Shown one piece after another: positions 17,782-29,078 of a stretch of 64,000 bases of DNA. Location: assembly GCF_026157085.1 (NCBI RefSeq), contig NZ_JANPVN010000001.1, positions 62,001 to 126,000 of the forward strand, given 5' to 3'. Position numbers and translations under genes: made by a program. Numbering within the stretch: the stretch's first letter is position 1; every line of letters begins with the position of its first letter. Below the pieces are notes generated by a model, which did no database searches, was not told where the DNA came from, and saw only the letters and a list, made by a program, of their open reading frames with translations. The DNA is from Sphingomicrobium arenosum (GTDB lineage: Bacteria; Pseudomonadota; Alphaproteobacteria; Sphingomonadales; Sphingomonadaceae).

Positions 17782-17799
17782 AACCGACAAAGGCGGGCG

Positions 17800-17826
17800 A
17801 AAAAACCTGGGTTTTTCGACAAAAAA
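17800..17826. promoter_or_regulatory. Phased A/T tracts (predicted bend) before the psp promoter
   Basis: A6 (17800-17805), T5 (17812-17816) and A6 (17821-17826) have centres 11.5 and 9.5 bp apart, about one helical turn each, which should give intrinsic curvature. AAAAACC and GGTTTTT (17801-17807, 17810-17816) also form an inverted repeat. The location between the activator repeats and the -24 element is where IHF-bent DNA lies in many sigma-54 promoters. Confidence 0.5.
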
Positions 17827-17831
17827 CAAAT

Positions 17832-17847
17832 TGGCACGCCCCGTGCA
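17832..17847 (+). promoter_or_regulatory. Sigma-54 (-24/-12) promoter of the psp operon
   Basis: TGGCACGCCCCGTGCA matches the RpoN consensus TGGCAC-N5-TTGC: GG at the -24 position and GC at the -12 position with the exact required spacing, and 15 of the key positions fit apart from one T to G. It lies 57 bp upstream of the first psp-operon start codon and would start transcription near 17858. Phage-shock operons are classically sigma-54 dependent and activated by PspF. Confidence 0.8.
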
Positions 17848-17903
17848 TATCATGGTCCATGCGGCCCGACGCGATGGGTCGCCCGATAATAAAGGGGAGT
17901 TTG

Positions 17904-18044
17904 ATGATCATGTTCGGCAACAATTTCCAACGCCACCTGGTGGCTGCCTTCGCCTCCATCCTGATGAGCTCGATCGCCATCGGCGCCGCCGTGGCCCCGA
18001 GCGACCTGTCCGCCAGCGCGATCGTGATGCCCGCCCATGCCTGA
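17904..18044 (+). CDS. 46-residue membrane leader protein at the head of the psp operon
   Basis: Too short for usual gene calls. The frame MIMFGNNFQRHLVAAFASIL... has a strong AAAGGGGAG ribosome binding site six bases before the ATG. A short polar N-terminus is followed by a hydrophobic helix (about residues 11-30: HLVAAFASILMSSIAIGAAV), then a Ser/Ala-rich tail. It could be a one-helix inner-membrane protein or an exported peptide with signal cleavage after the AVA region. Its stop overlaps the pspA start by 8 nt (ATGCCTGA), so its translation probably drives pspA translation. I do not recognise a family. Confidence 0.7.
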   Translation: MIMFGNNFQRHLVAAFASILMSSIAIGAAVAPSDLSASAIVMPAHA

Positions 18045-18855
18045 CCTGACCCCGATCCATGCACAGCCAAAGAAGCGCGTGCGCAACCTCGAGCCGCTGG
18101 GGCGGACCGAGAGCGCGGGGGCCGGTAACGGCGGGCGTCTCGCCCCGCTGGGCGCGATGCTGTCGGGACCGATCTTTACCCGGGCCCGCGACATCATCGC
18201 GGCCAATGTCAACGAGTTGATCGAGAAGAGCCAGGACCCGGCCAAGATGATCCGCATGATCATCATGGAAATGGAAGACGTGCTCGCCGAGACCCGCGCC
18301 ACAGCGGCCCGGGCGATCGCCGACCTGACGGAAATGCGCGCCGCGCATGGCCGTCTCGAGCAGCTCAGCCTCGACTGGCAGGGCCGCGCCGAATTGGCGC
18401 TCGAGAAAGGCCGCGAAGACCTCGCCAAGCAGGCGCTGATCGAGCGCAGCAAGGTGAGCGACATGCTCGGCAGCCTGGCGAGCGAGATGAGCGGCATCGA
18501 GGAGGTGCTGAAGGGTTATGAGGCCGACATCCAGCGGCTCCAGTCCAAGCTGCACGAGGCGCGCAGCCGGCAGGCCTCGATCGCCAGCCGCATCGAGAGC
18601 GCGATGAGCCGTGCCCGCGCCCGCGAATTGCTTTATGGTGAGCGCACCGAGGACGCATTCGCGCGGTTCGAACAGCTCGAACGCCGCGCCGACATGGCCG
18701 AGGGTCATGCCGATGCGATGGGGCTGGGCGCGAAGAGCCTCGAAGAGGAATTCGCCGAATTGAAGGCCGAGGAACGGGCGCTGGAAGCGCTCGAGGAAAT
18801 GAAGAAAGCCCGCGCGACGATGCAAGAGGCGGGCGACAAAGGGGACCGTCAATGA
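18037..18855 (+). CDS. pspA: Phage shock protein A (PspA/Vipp1-type ESCRT-III-like)
   Basis: A 272-residue PspA homologue, a coiled-coil protein that binds and stabilises stressed inner membrane and in gammaproteobacteria restrains PspF. The family core starts at LSGPIFTRARDIIAANVNEL and continues EKSQDPAKMIRMIIMEMED, then long helices (ELALEKGREDLAKQALIERS). About 40 extra residues precede the core compared with E. coli PspA (222 residues), basic and Pro/Gly-rich; a shorter start at 18157 is possible but has no good ribosome binding site, while the ATG at 18037 is coupled to the leader gene. It ends with an ATGA overlap into pspC. Confidence 0.93.
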   Translation: MPDLTPIHAQPKKRVRNLEPLGRTESAGAGNGGRLAPLGAMLSGPIFTRARDIIAANVNELIEKSQDPAKMIRMIIMEMEDVLAETRATAARAIADLTEMRAAHGRLEQLSLDWQGRAELALEKGREDLAKQALIERSKVSDMLGSLASEMSGIEEVLKGYEADIQRLQSKLHEARSRQASIASRIESAMSRARARELLYGERTEDAFARFEQLERRADMAEGHADAMGLGAKSLEEEFAELKAEERALEALEEMKKARATMQEAGDKGDRQ

Positions 18856-19295
18856 GCAAGCAGTATCGCTACAGCCTCGCCAGGGAAGACAAGAAGGTCG
18901 CGGGAGTGTGCGCCGCGGCGGGCAAGCGCTTCGGGGTCGATCCGACCTTCCTGCGCATCGCCTTCATCTTCACCTTCCTCGTCATCGAATGGGAGCTGGC
19001 GGTCGGCGCTTATATCGCCGCCGGGCTCGCGCTCACCTTCATGCGCGCCAAGGAATTGGGTGCCGGGAACACGACGGCGCGCAGCATCGAGCATAAGGCG
19101 CCGCGCGGGTCGGTCCACGACCTTCGCACCAAGCTCGACGATCGCGACCGTCGCATGATGGCGATCGACCATCACCTGTCGAGCCATGACAGCGACAAGC
19201 TGGCCCGCGAGATCGAGGAGCTGCGCGCCAAGGTCGATGCCAAGAAGGCCGAGGCGGGCAAGGATGCTGCCGCCGCCAGCGAAGGAGATGCCTGA
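18852..19295 (+). CDS. pspC: PspC-domain membrane protein
   Basis: A 147-residue protein. Residues 1-62 are a PspC domain: YRYSLAREDKKVAGVCAAAG, KRFGVDPTFLRIAFIFTFL, then a second hydrophobic stretch to about residue 58. The remaining half is a charged helical segment (HDSDKLAREIEELRAKVDAK) that could form a coiled coil with PspA or PspB. In E. coli, PspB and PspC in the membrane relay stress by pulling PspA away from PspF. Its ATG overlaps the pspA stop (ATGA) and its TGA abuts the start of the next gene (TGATG). Confidence 0.92.
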   Translation: MSKQYRYSLAREDKKVAGVCAAAGKRFGVDPTFLRIAFIFTFLVIEWELAVGAYIAAGLALTFMRAKELGAGNTTARSIEHKAPRGSVHDLRTKLDDRDRRMMAIDHHLSSHDSDKLAREIEELRAKVDAKKAEAGKDAAAASEGDA

Positions 19296-19525
19296 TGACC
19301 GATCCGCTGAGCATTGCCCTTGTGGGCCTGTCGGTGCTCGCCGTTGCAGCGCTGGCTGCCTTTTCCGGCCTTCGCGCCTTTACCGGATGGCTCGATCTCA
19401 AGCGCGCCGAACTCGATGGGCGGATGGATGCCGAGATCGCGCCGGCGGGCGGGATGATCGAGATCGCCGACCTGCGCGAACGGGTTCGCAAGCTCGAGGC
19501 CATCGCGGCGGGGATCGACCCCTAG
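19295..19525 (+). CDS. PspB-like small membrane protein
   Basis: A 76-residue protein with one N-terminal membrane helix (about residues 5-28) and a cytoplasmic helix ending IADLRERVRKLEAIAAGIDP, which resembles the C-terminus of E. coli PspB (RMRERIQALESILD). Length (74 in E. coli) and operon position fit PspB, although here it follows pspC instead of preceding it. The start overlaps the pspC stop by one base. The homology is inferred from this short motif and topology. Confidence 0.75.
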   Translation: MTDPLSIALVGLSVLAVAALAAFSGLRAFTGWLDLKRAELDGRMDAEIAPAGGMIEIADLRERVRKLEAIAAGIDP

Positions 19526-19554
19526 GAGCCGTCACGATGATCGGACACCCTTTG

Positions 19555-19586
19555 AAGGGCCCTTGCAGCGATGCAGGGGCCCTTTT
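19555..19586 (+). terminator. Rho-independent terminator of the psp operon
   Basis: AAGGGCCCTTGCA pairs with TGCAGGGGCCCTT around a short GCGA loop, with a single G-U pair, followed by TTTT. It begins 30 bp after the last psp gene. Confidence 0.85.
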
Positions 19587-19656
19587 CGGTTGGTCGCATG
19601 TGCCGGGCGCCTCATCGCTAACAAATTGGCCCACAGCCGGCCATTCATTGTCTTGA

Positions 19657-19662
19657 TATAAT
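19657..19662 (+). promoter_or_regulatory. Possible -10 element of the TonB-receptor gene
   Basis: A perfect TATAAT lies 22 bp before the start codon of the receptor gene. No convincing -35 hexamer lies 16-18 bp upstream. A TAACATT half-site similar to Zur boxes overlaps it on the minus strand (19661-19667) but no second half is present. Confidence 0.3.
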
Positions 19663-19683
19663 GTTACGTCTATCTGGCTCGGC

Positions 19684-21768
19684 ATGATCAGCTTGCTTCT
19701 CGCATCGACCGCCCTAGCGTCCGTCCAATCCGCTTCCGCCCCGACCGACTCGCCCGCCGAAGAAGACCGTATCGTTATCACCGGCCATGTGATCGAGGGG
19801 CTCGACCTTCTTGCCGGCGCCTCGGTTGTCGAGGGCGAGGATCTGGTCCGCAGCATCGAGACGCAGGTCGGCGACGCGCTGACCGGGGTGGCGGGCGTGA
19901 GCGCCAGCAGCTTCACTCCCGGTGCCTCGCGCCCGATCCTGCGCGGCTTTTCGGGTGAGCGCGTGCGCGTCCTCAACGACGGCATCGGCTCGATCGACGT
20001 GTCCAACACCTCGGCCGACCATGCCGTGACGATCGACCCGCTGACCGCCGAGCGGATCGAGGTGCTGCGCGGGCCCGCCGTGCTGATTTTCGGCGGGCAG
20101 GCGATCGGCGGGGCGGTCAACGTGATCGACCGGCGCATCCCGCGCACCGACACCAACGAGGGATATCATGTCGATTTCCTCGGCCAGCTGCGCAGCGCCG
20201 ACGATGGATCGGCGCTGGGCGCCGCGCTCGACGTGGAACTGGTCGAAGACCTGTATTTCCATGTCGATGGCAGTTGGAACCGCGGCGAGGATCTCGAGGT
20301 CGGCGGCTTCGTCCTGTCCGATGCGCTGCGAGCCGAAGCGCTGGAGGAAGCGGCCGAGGAGCGCGAGGAAGGGCATTTCGAGGAAGCCGAGGAACTGGAG
20401 GAACTCGCCGATCTGCGCGGCGTGCTTCCCAATAGCGGGTTCGAGCAATGGTCGGCAGCGGCAGGCCTCGGATATGTCGGCGAGCGTTTCGAAGTCGGCG
20501 CATCCTACAGCATTTTCGACACCGACTATGGCGTTCCGACCCGTCCCGGCGCGCATCATCATCACGAGGAAGGCGAGGAAGGCGAGGAAGAAGAGGGCGA
20601 GGAAATGGTGTCGATCGGCATGCGGCAGGAGCGGCTCGACGCGCGCGCGCGTGTCAATCTCGACGGTTTCTTCGAGCATGCCACGCTGCGTCTTGCCACC
20701 GCCGACTATACCCACACCGAATTCGAGGGCGAGGAAGTCGGCACGGTGTTCGATTCCTCGGGCTTCGAAGCGCGGTTTGAGCTCAAGCAGGCCGATCGCG
20801 ACGGGCTCCATGGCGCTTTCGGCGTGCAATATTATGCGCGCGAGTTTGACGCCGTGGGCGCAGAAGCGTTTCTGCGCGACAATGAGACGACGAGCTTCGG
20901 CATCTTCGCGCTCGAGGAATTCCAGCCCGGCGCGCTGGGTATCGAGGCCGCCGCGCGGATCGATTTCACCGAGCACGACAGTGGCTTTTTCGACATCAGC
21001 CGCAATTTCACGACGGTCTCGGGGGCGCTCGGCACCAATTACGAGGTCGGGCCCGACGCCACCATTGGCGCCAACCTGTCCTATACCGAGCGTGCGCCGA
21101 GCCCTGAGGAGCTGTTCTCCGACGGGCCGCATATCGCCACCTCGGCCTTCGAGGTGGGCGATCCGGACCTTGGCGTCGAAAGCAGCGTGGGCGGCGAATT
21201 GTTCGCTCGTTACGAGAGCCGTGCGGTCGCCGCGCGGGCGACGCTATGGGCCAATTGGTTCGACGATTTCGTCTACGAGGCAGATACGGGACTGGAAGAG
21301 GACGAATTGCCGCTGTTCGAATATCGCCAGCAGGGCGCCGATTTCTGGGGTGTCGAGCTCGAGGCGTCCGCGCCGCTGTGGCAGGACGGGCGCTGGAGCG
21401 TGGAGGGCGACGTCGTCGCCGATTATATCCGCGCCACGCTGGAAGACGGCTCGCCCGTGCCGCGGATCCCGCCGCTGCGGGTCGGTGCCGGGCTGAGCGT
21501 GTCACGCGATACGCTGTCGGTGCGCGGCGAGGTGGAGCGGGTTGCGGCGCAGGAGCGCACGGCGGCGTTCGAGACCGACACCGACGGCTTCACCATGGTC
21601 AACGGCTCGGTGAGCTGGAAGCCCTTGGGCGAGGATAGCGAGACGGTGCTGATGCTTCAGGCCAACAACATCTTCGACGTTACCGCGCGGCGCCATGCGA
21701 GCTTCACCAAGGACTTCGCGCCGCTGGCCGGGCGCGATATCCGGGCGACGGTGCGACTGAGCTTCTAG
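19684..21768 (+). CDS. ZnuD-like TonB-dependent outer-membrane receptor
   Basis: A 694-residue receptor. A short signal peptide (MISLLLASTALASVQSASA) precedes a TonB-box-like segment (EDRIVITGH), a plug domain (PILRGFSGERVRVLNDGIGS, ADHAVTIDPLTAERIEVLRG, IFGGQAIGGAVNVIDRRIPR) and a beta-barrel ending in ATVRLSF. The plug motifs match the ZnuD zinc-receptor group. Two extracellular-type insertions are remarkable: an acidic one (residues about 215-245) and HHHHEEGEEGEEEEGEE (about 298-314), suited to binding Zn2+ or another cation. It would import a metal or metallophore with TonB energy. It follows the psp terminator, so it is a separate unit. Confidence 0.93.
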   Translation: MISLLLASTALASVQSASAPTDSPAEEDRIVITGHVIEGLDLLAGASVVEGEDLVRSIETQVGDALTGVAGVSASSFTPGASRPILRGFSGERVRVLNDGIGSIDVSNTSADHAVTIDPLTAERIEVLRGPAVLIFGGQAIGGAVNVIDRRIPRTDTNEGYHVDFLGQLRSADDGSALGAALDVELVEDLYFHVDGSWNRGEDLEVGGFVLSDALRAEALEEAAEEREEGHFEEAEELEELADLRGVLPNSGFEQWSAAAGLGYVGERFEVGASYSIFDTDYGVPTRPGAHHHHEEGEEGEEEEGEEMVSIGMRQERLDARARVNLDGFFEHATLRLATADYTHTEFEGEEVGTVFDSSGFEARFELKQADRDGLHGAFGVQYYAREFDAVGAEAFLRDNETTSFGIFALEEFQPGALGIEAAARIDFTEHDSGFFDISRNFTTVSGALGTNYEVGPDATIGANLSYTERAPSPEELFSDGPHIATSAFEVGDPDLGVESSVGGELFARYESRAVAARATLWANWFDDFVYEADTGLEEDELPLFEYRQQGADFWGVELEASAPLWQDGRWSVEGDVVADYIRATLEDGSPVPRIPPLRVGAGLSVSRDTLSVRGEVERVAAQERTAAFETDTDGFTMVNGSVSWKPLGEDSETVLMLQANNIFDVTARRHASFTKDFAPLAGRDIRATVRLSF

Positions 21769-21798
21769 CACCCGAATTTTCCCGGGTCTGAAACGAAG

Positions 21799-21828
21799 AA
21801 GGGTCGGTCCGAGAGGACCGGCCCTTTT
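21799..21828 (+). terminator. Terminator of the TonB-receptor gene
   Basis: AAGGGTCGGTCC and GGACCGGCCCTT form a 12-bp stem (one G-U) with loop GAGA, followed by TTTT, 31 bp after the receptor stop. Confidence 0.85.
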
Positions 21829-21885
21829 CACTTGCCGTCGTTAGGAAAGCTTGCATCCAGCCTCTTGGGGTCTGCATCCCGTCCA

Positions 21886-21918
21886 AAAGAAAAGGGCCGG
21901 TCCGAAGACCGACCCTTT
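21886..21918 (-). terminator. Terminator of the autotransporter gene
   Basis: Read on the minus strand, AAAGGGTCGGTC and GACCGGCCCTTT form a 12-bp stem with a TTCG tetraloop, followed by TCTTTT. It lies about 30 bp after the autotransporter stop. Its stem sequence is almost the same as that of the converging terminator 60 bp away. Confidence 0.88.
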
Positions 21919-21949
21919 CCTCTTCTGGCCGTTTTACCGGCCCCGGGCC

Positions 21950-26200
<4,251 letters not shown>

Positions 26201-26678
26201 GATATTCCCCTCTTACTCCCTTGAACACAGGCACAGGCCGGGAGGGCCGACGTGTGCCAACACGATGAGGCTCAAGCGCCGCATGCAGATCGAAGTTCCA
26301 TCGCGTCGGGCGCCGAATGTCTCGGGCGCAGGCCGATATGCGATGAAGCGATGCAATGGATCGACGAAGGGCGGTCGAATTTTACCGGCCCCAAAGGCCA
26401 CCCCCTCTGGCGTTGATCAAAGTTGTTGCAAAATTACAACGGTTTGGCCGCAATTAGCGTGCTCAGGGTAATATTGCGACGCTTTGGCTTCGTCGGGGAC
26501 TTCCAGAGGGCGTCCTGGCGACGTCCGGTTCGAGATTCCGATGCCTGCGTATCGTTGTCGGGCTTGCGCGCTTCGAGGCCACTTCATCGCGCGTCCTCGA
26601 ACTCACTCGACGGCCGCACGCCCTCTTTGGGGCGGCGATGCCGTCGGCCATCCCCCGGATAGCCATTAGCCATCGCGG
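26201..26678. other. 478-bp gene-free stretch upstream of the autotransporter
   Basis: No convincing gene is seen on either strand. The part next to the autotransporter must hold its promoter and leader. It is locally less GC-rich around 26400-26480, with GTTGT and ACAAC arms (26422-26440) forming a small inverted repeat around an A/T-rich centre, a candidate operator or promoter. The rest (26480-26675) shows nothing I can name. Confidence 0.5.
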
Positions 26679-26751
26679 TGCCGGTTGCAGGAGTCGAACC
26701 CGCGACCTTCGGTTTACAAAACCGCTGCTCTACCAGCTGAGCTAAACCGGC
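26679..26751 (-). tRNA. tRNA-Thr (anticodon TGT)
   Basis: A full 73-nt cloverleaf on the minus strand. Acceptor stem GCCGGTT pairs with AACCGGC; D arm GCTC...GAGC; anticodon loop TTTGTAA gives TGT, reading ACA; T arm CGCGGGTTCGACTCCTGC. Discriminator base is A. The genomic sequence continues CCG, so the terminal CCA is not encoded and must be added. The pair at the top of the anticodon stem (G27-A43) is a mismatch. Confidence 0.97.
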
Positions 26752-26775
26752 TTCCCGCGAAATGCGCCCTTAAAC

Positions 26776-27633
26776 TCAAACCACGCCGAAGGTCCAGCCT
26801 TCGGTGCGCGCGATCTTGGGCGTCATTGCGGCGGGCGTGAAGGGAGCGGGTTCGGTCGCGAGGACGTGCATCATCCCCGCGGCGGTCACTAGCGCATCAC
26901 TCTCATGATCGCTCGGGTCATGGTCGAGGCGCGCGGCCGGGCTGCCGAGCGCGACGAGGGCGGTGTCGAGGCCATCGGCGGTGCGCAGCTTGGTGCCGCG
27001 CCCGCCCGCGCGGCGGAGGTAGAGGCGGCCGTAGATTTCAACTACTGCGCTGCCGTCTTGTGGAAGCGGATCGAAGGGCCAGACCGGAAGCTGACCGTCG
27101 AGGCGGTGGAGGAGGCGCATGCCCGCGAAACTGGCCTTGGCGACCTGCGCCGCGCCGATCGCGTCATAGACCGTCGCTGCCTTGCCGCCACCCATGGCAT
27201 TGAGCTGCTTCTCCACCGTACGAAACCACATGAAGCGCGCTTTCTCGCCATCGGCCTTGCCGAAATAGAAGTGGCGGCGGTGCTTGTGCTCGAGGAAGCT
27301 CGCCGCGCCGAGGTCCTCGTCGTCGCTCAAGCGGTCGACATAGGACCAGAAGGCCTTGGCGGTCTGCGGCACGTTTTCGCCCGGCAGGTAACTACCGCGT
27401 TCGATAAGCGGCGGGGCGAAGGAGAAGTCGAAGCCGAAGAGGGTGGGGGCGCGGCTCGCTTCGCCGCGCATCCAATCGAGGACCTCGGCGCGTGACCATA
27501 TGTGTCCGGGACGCACGAGCGCAGGCGCACGGCCGCGCTCCATCCGTGCGACCGCAATGCCCTTGTGCCGCGCCCCCTTCGCGCCGGACCAGTCGATGGC
27601 GACGGTCCGGGCGAAGCGCCTGATGAGGCTCAC
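26776..27633 (-). CDS. DUF429-like protein (possible RNase H-fold)
   Basis: A 285-residue soluble protein. The start of the fold, VAIDWSGAKGARHKGIAVAR, together with LFGFDFSFAPP and DHESDALVTAAGM, places conserved aspartates in the order expected for an RNase H-like (DUF429-type) domain; this assignment is by pattern only. There is no signal peptide. The start overlaps the stop of the upstream channel-like gene by 4 nt, so the two form an operon. The tRNA-Thr gene follows 24 bp beyond its stop. Confidence 0.75.
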   Translation of the reverse strand: MSLIRRFARTVAIDWSGAKGARHKGIAVARMERGRAPALVRPGHIWSRAEVLDWMRGEASRAPTLFGFDFSFAPPLIERGSYLPGENVPQTAKAFWSYVDRLSDDEDLGAASFLEHKHRRHFYFGKADGEKARFMWFRTVEKQLNAMGGGKAATVYDAIGAAQVAKASFAGMRLLHRLDGQLPVWPFDPLPQDGSAVVEIYGRLYLRRAGGRGTKLRTADGLDTALVALGSPAARLDHDPSDHESDALVTAAGMMHVLATEPAPFTPAAMTPKIARTEGWTFGVV

Positions 27634-28940
27634 ACCAGCGGCGGCTGGCTGTCGTCCTCAGGCGGCGGCGACTTGGGCAATTTCTTGGGACGCGGGGCGC
27701 GAGGCGCACTGGTCGCGTCAGCCTGCGCATCCCAACGTTCCAGCGTGCGCGCGGCGAAGTCGCGTCCGCCGAGCCCGAAGGCCAGTGCGGTGGCGATGGC
27801 GGCAGAGCCAAGGATGAGGCCGAATGCGAGGATCACGATCTCGTTGGCCAGCCCCATGAAGGTGAGGCCGATGGCGGTGAACAGCGCGATGATGGCATAT
27901 TTGACGATTGTCTCGGCGTAATTGCCCTCGCCCGTGCCGGCGCCGACGAGGCGTGAAAGGAGGCGCGAGAGGAACAGGCCGGCGACGATGATGATCGTGC
28001 CGAAGATGACCTTGCCGCCGAGCGCGGTGACTTGGAACAGCAGCGCGGCGACGCTGTCCCCGCCAATCGAATGCATCGCCTCGATGGCGGCGGTCAGCAT
28101 GACGGCGACGAAGGCGATGGCGCCGACGATCTTGGACGGCTGGGCCCCCTCGCTCATGACGCCGACCGAGCGGATCGCATTGTCGAAGCCGAGGCTCGGC
28201 AGGATGGTCTCGATCAGCGATTTGACCCAGCGGCCGATAACAAAGGCGATGGCGAGCCAGAGGAGCGCGGCGATGACCTTGGGGATGGCGAGCGCGATGA
28301 CCTCGAGCATATCGGTCGCGGGGCCCGAAATGGCTTCGATCTGGAGCGCCTGGAGCGCGGCGATGGAGGCCGAGACGATGATGATCGCGCTGACCGTCAT
28401 GCCGGCGGCCTTGGCGATCGAGTGGCGCACCGGGGCGGCGCCCTCGCTGGCCTCGCCCTCGGCCGAGACGGCAACGGGCTTGTCGCCCATCGGCAGGCCC
28501 GCGCGCGCGGCCCAATCCTCGATGTTGAGCGCGCGCAGCGCGGCCTCGACGATATGGCGCGCGACCTTGGCGACGATGAGTCCGACGACGAAGATGACGA
28601 CCGCGCCGATAAGATTGGGCAGATAGCTGAACACCTCGTTGGTCATGCGGGTGACCGGGGTGAGGACGTTCGACAGGCCGAGCGGCTCCAAGGCGGCGAC
28701 GAGGCCGACGAGCCAGACCAGCCAGTAGCCGAGGCGACCGAGTTCCGCACCGATGGACGAGCCGTCCATGTCGGGGTCCTTCTGGAGCGCGGGCACCTTC
28801 TCGACGAGGCGCTTGATCGCCCATTGCACGGCCTTGGCGATGAAATGGGTGGCGATGAGGATGAGGAGCGCGAAGAGGACGCGCGGGCCCCATTCGGCGA
28901 GCTGACCCTGCCAGTAGGCAGGCATGTCGGATTGGTACAT
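27630..28940 (-). CDS. Mechanosensitive-channel-like membrane protein with conserved TM-helix repeats
   Basis: A 436-residue inner-membrane protein. It contains repeats of the small conserved TM helix found in MscS-related proteins: SYLPNLIGAVVIFVVGLIVA, then AIPKVIAALLWLAIAFVIGR, then GKVIFGTIIIVAGLFLSRLL, plus an amphipathic GLGGRDFAARTLERW near the end as in MscS cytoplasmic entry regions. It has about eight to nine helices and lacks the full MscS beta domain. Likely role: an ion channel or related membrane-tension protein; conductance not provable from sequence. The stop overlaps the DUF429-like start by 4 nt. The 138-bp divergent region to the glycoside hydrolase carries several palindromes. 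Confidence 0.87.
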   Translation of the reverse strand: MYQSDMPAYWQGQLAEWGPRVLFALLILIATHFIAKAVQWAIKRLVEKVPALQKDPDMDGSSIGAELGRLGYWLVWLVGLVAALEPLGLSNVLTPVTRMTNEVFSYLPNLIGAVVIFVVGLIVAKVARHIVEAALRALNIEDWAARAGLPMGDKPVAVSAEGEASEGAAPVRHSIAKAAGMTVSAIIIVSASIAALQALQIEAISGPATDMLEVIALAIPKVIAALLWLAIAFVIGRWVKSLIETILPSLGFDNAIRSVGVMSEGAQPSKIVGAIAFVAVMLTAAIEAMHSIGGDSVAALLFQVTALGGKVIFGTIIIVAGLFLSRLLSRLVGAGTGEGNYAETIVKYAIIALFTAIGLTFMGLANEIVILAFGLILGSAAIATALAFGLGGRDFAARTLERWDAQADATSAPRAPRPKKLPKSPPPEDDSQPPLV

Positions 28941-28985
28941 GGGTGGTCCCCCTGTTGGACGTTACGGGCTCGATGCTACGCCGAA

Positions 28986-29037
28986 ACGATCGTCGTGGCA
29001 AAGCGATACGACGTATCGGCTCGCGGAACCCGCGAGC
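28986..29037. promoter_or_regulatory. Cluster of three palindromes in a divergent promoter region
   Basis: ACGATCGT (28986-28993) is an 8-bp palindrome. GATACG (29005-29010) and CGTATC (29012-29017) form a 13-bp dyad with one central base. GCTCGCGG (29019-29026) and CCGCGAGC (29030-29037) form a perfect 8-bp hairpin with loop AAC. All lie between the divergent starts of the channel-like gene and the glycoside hydrolase and may be operators. Confidence 0.5.
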
Positions 29038-29078
29038 GTCACGATGCGTGAAAGTGGCGAAGCGAAGGAGCAATGCCG

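Noticed and set aside
17801..17816. The AAAAACC/GGTTTTT repeat as a terminator
   Set aside because: No gene ends there; both flanking genes start away from it, so a bend or operator role is more plausible.
19650..19672. A Zur box upstream of the ZnuD-like receptor
   Set aside because: Only one half-site (TAACATT) is present; the expected second half is missing, so I do not claim zinc regulation.
26201..26662. Short frames of 60-90 codons in the gene-free stretch before the autotransporter
   Set aside because: They lack ribosome binding sites and have shadow-like Arg/Ser/Ala composition.
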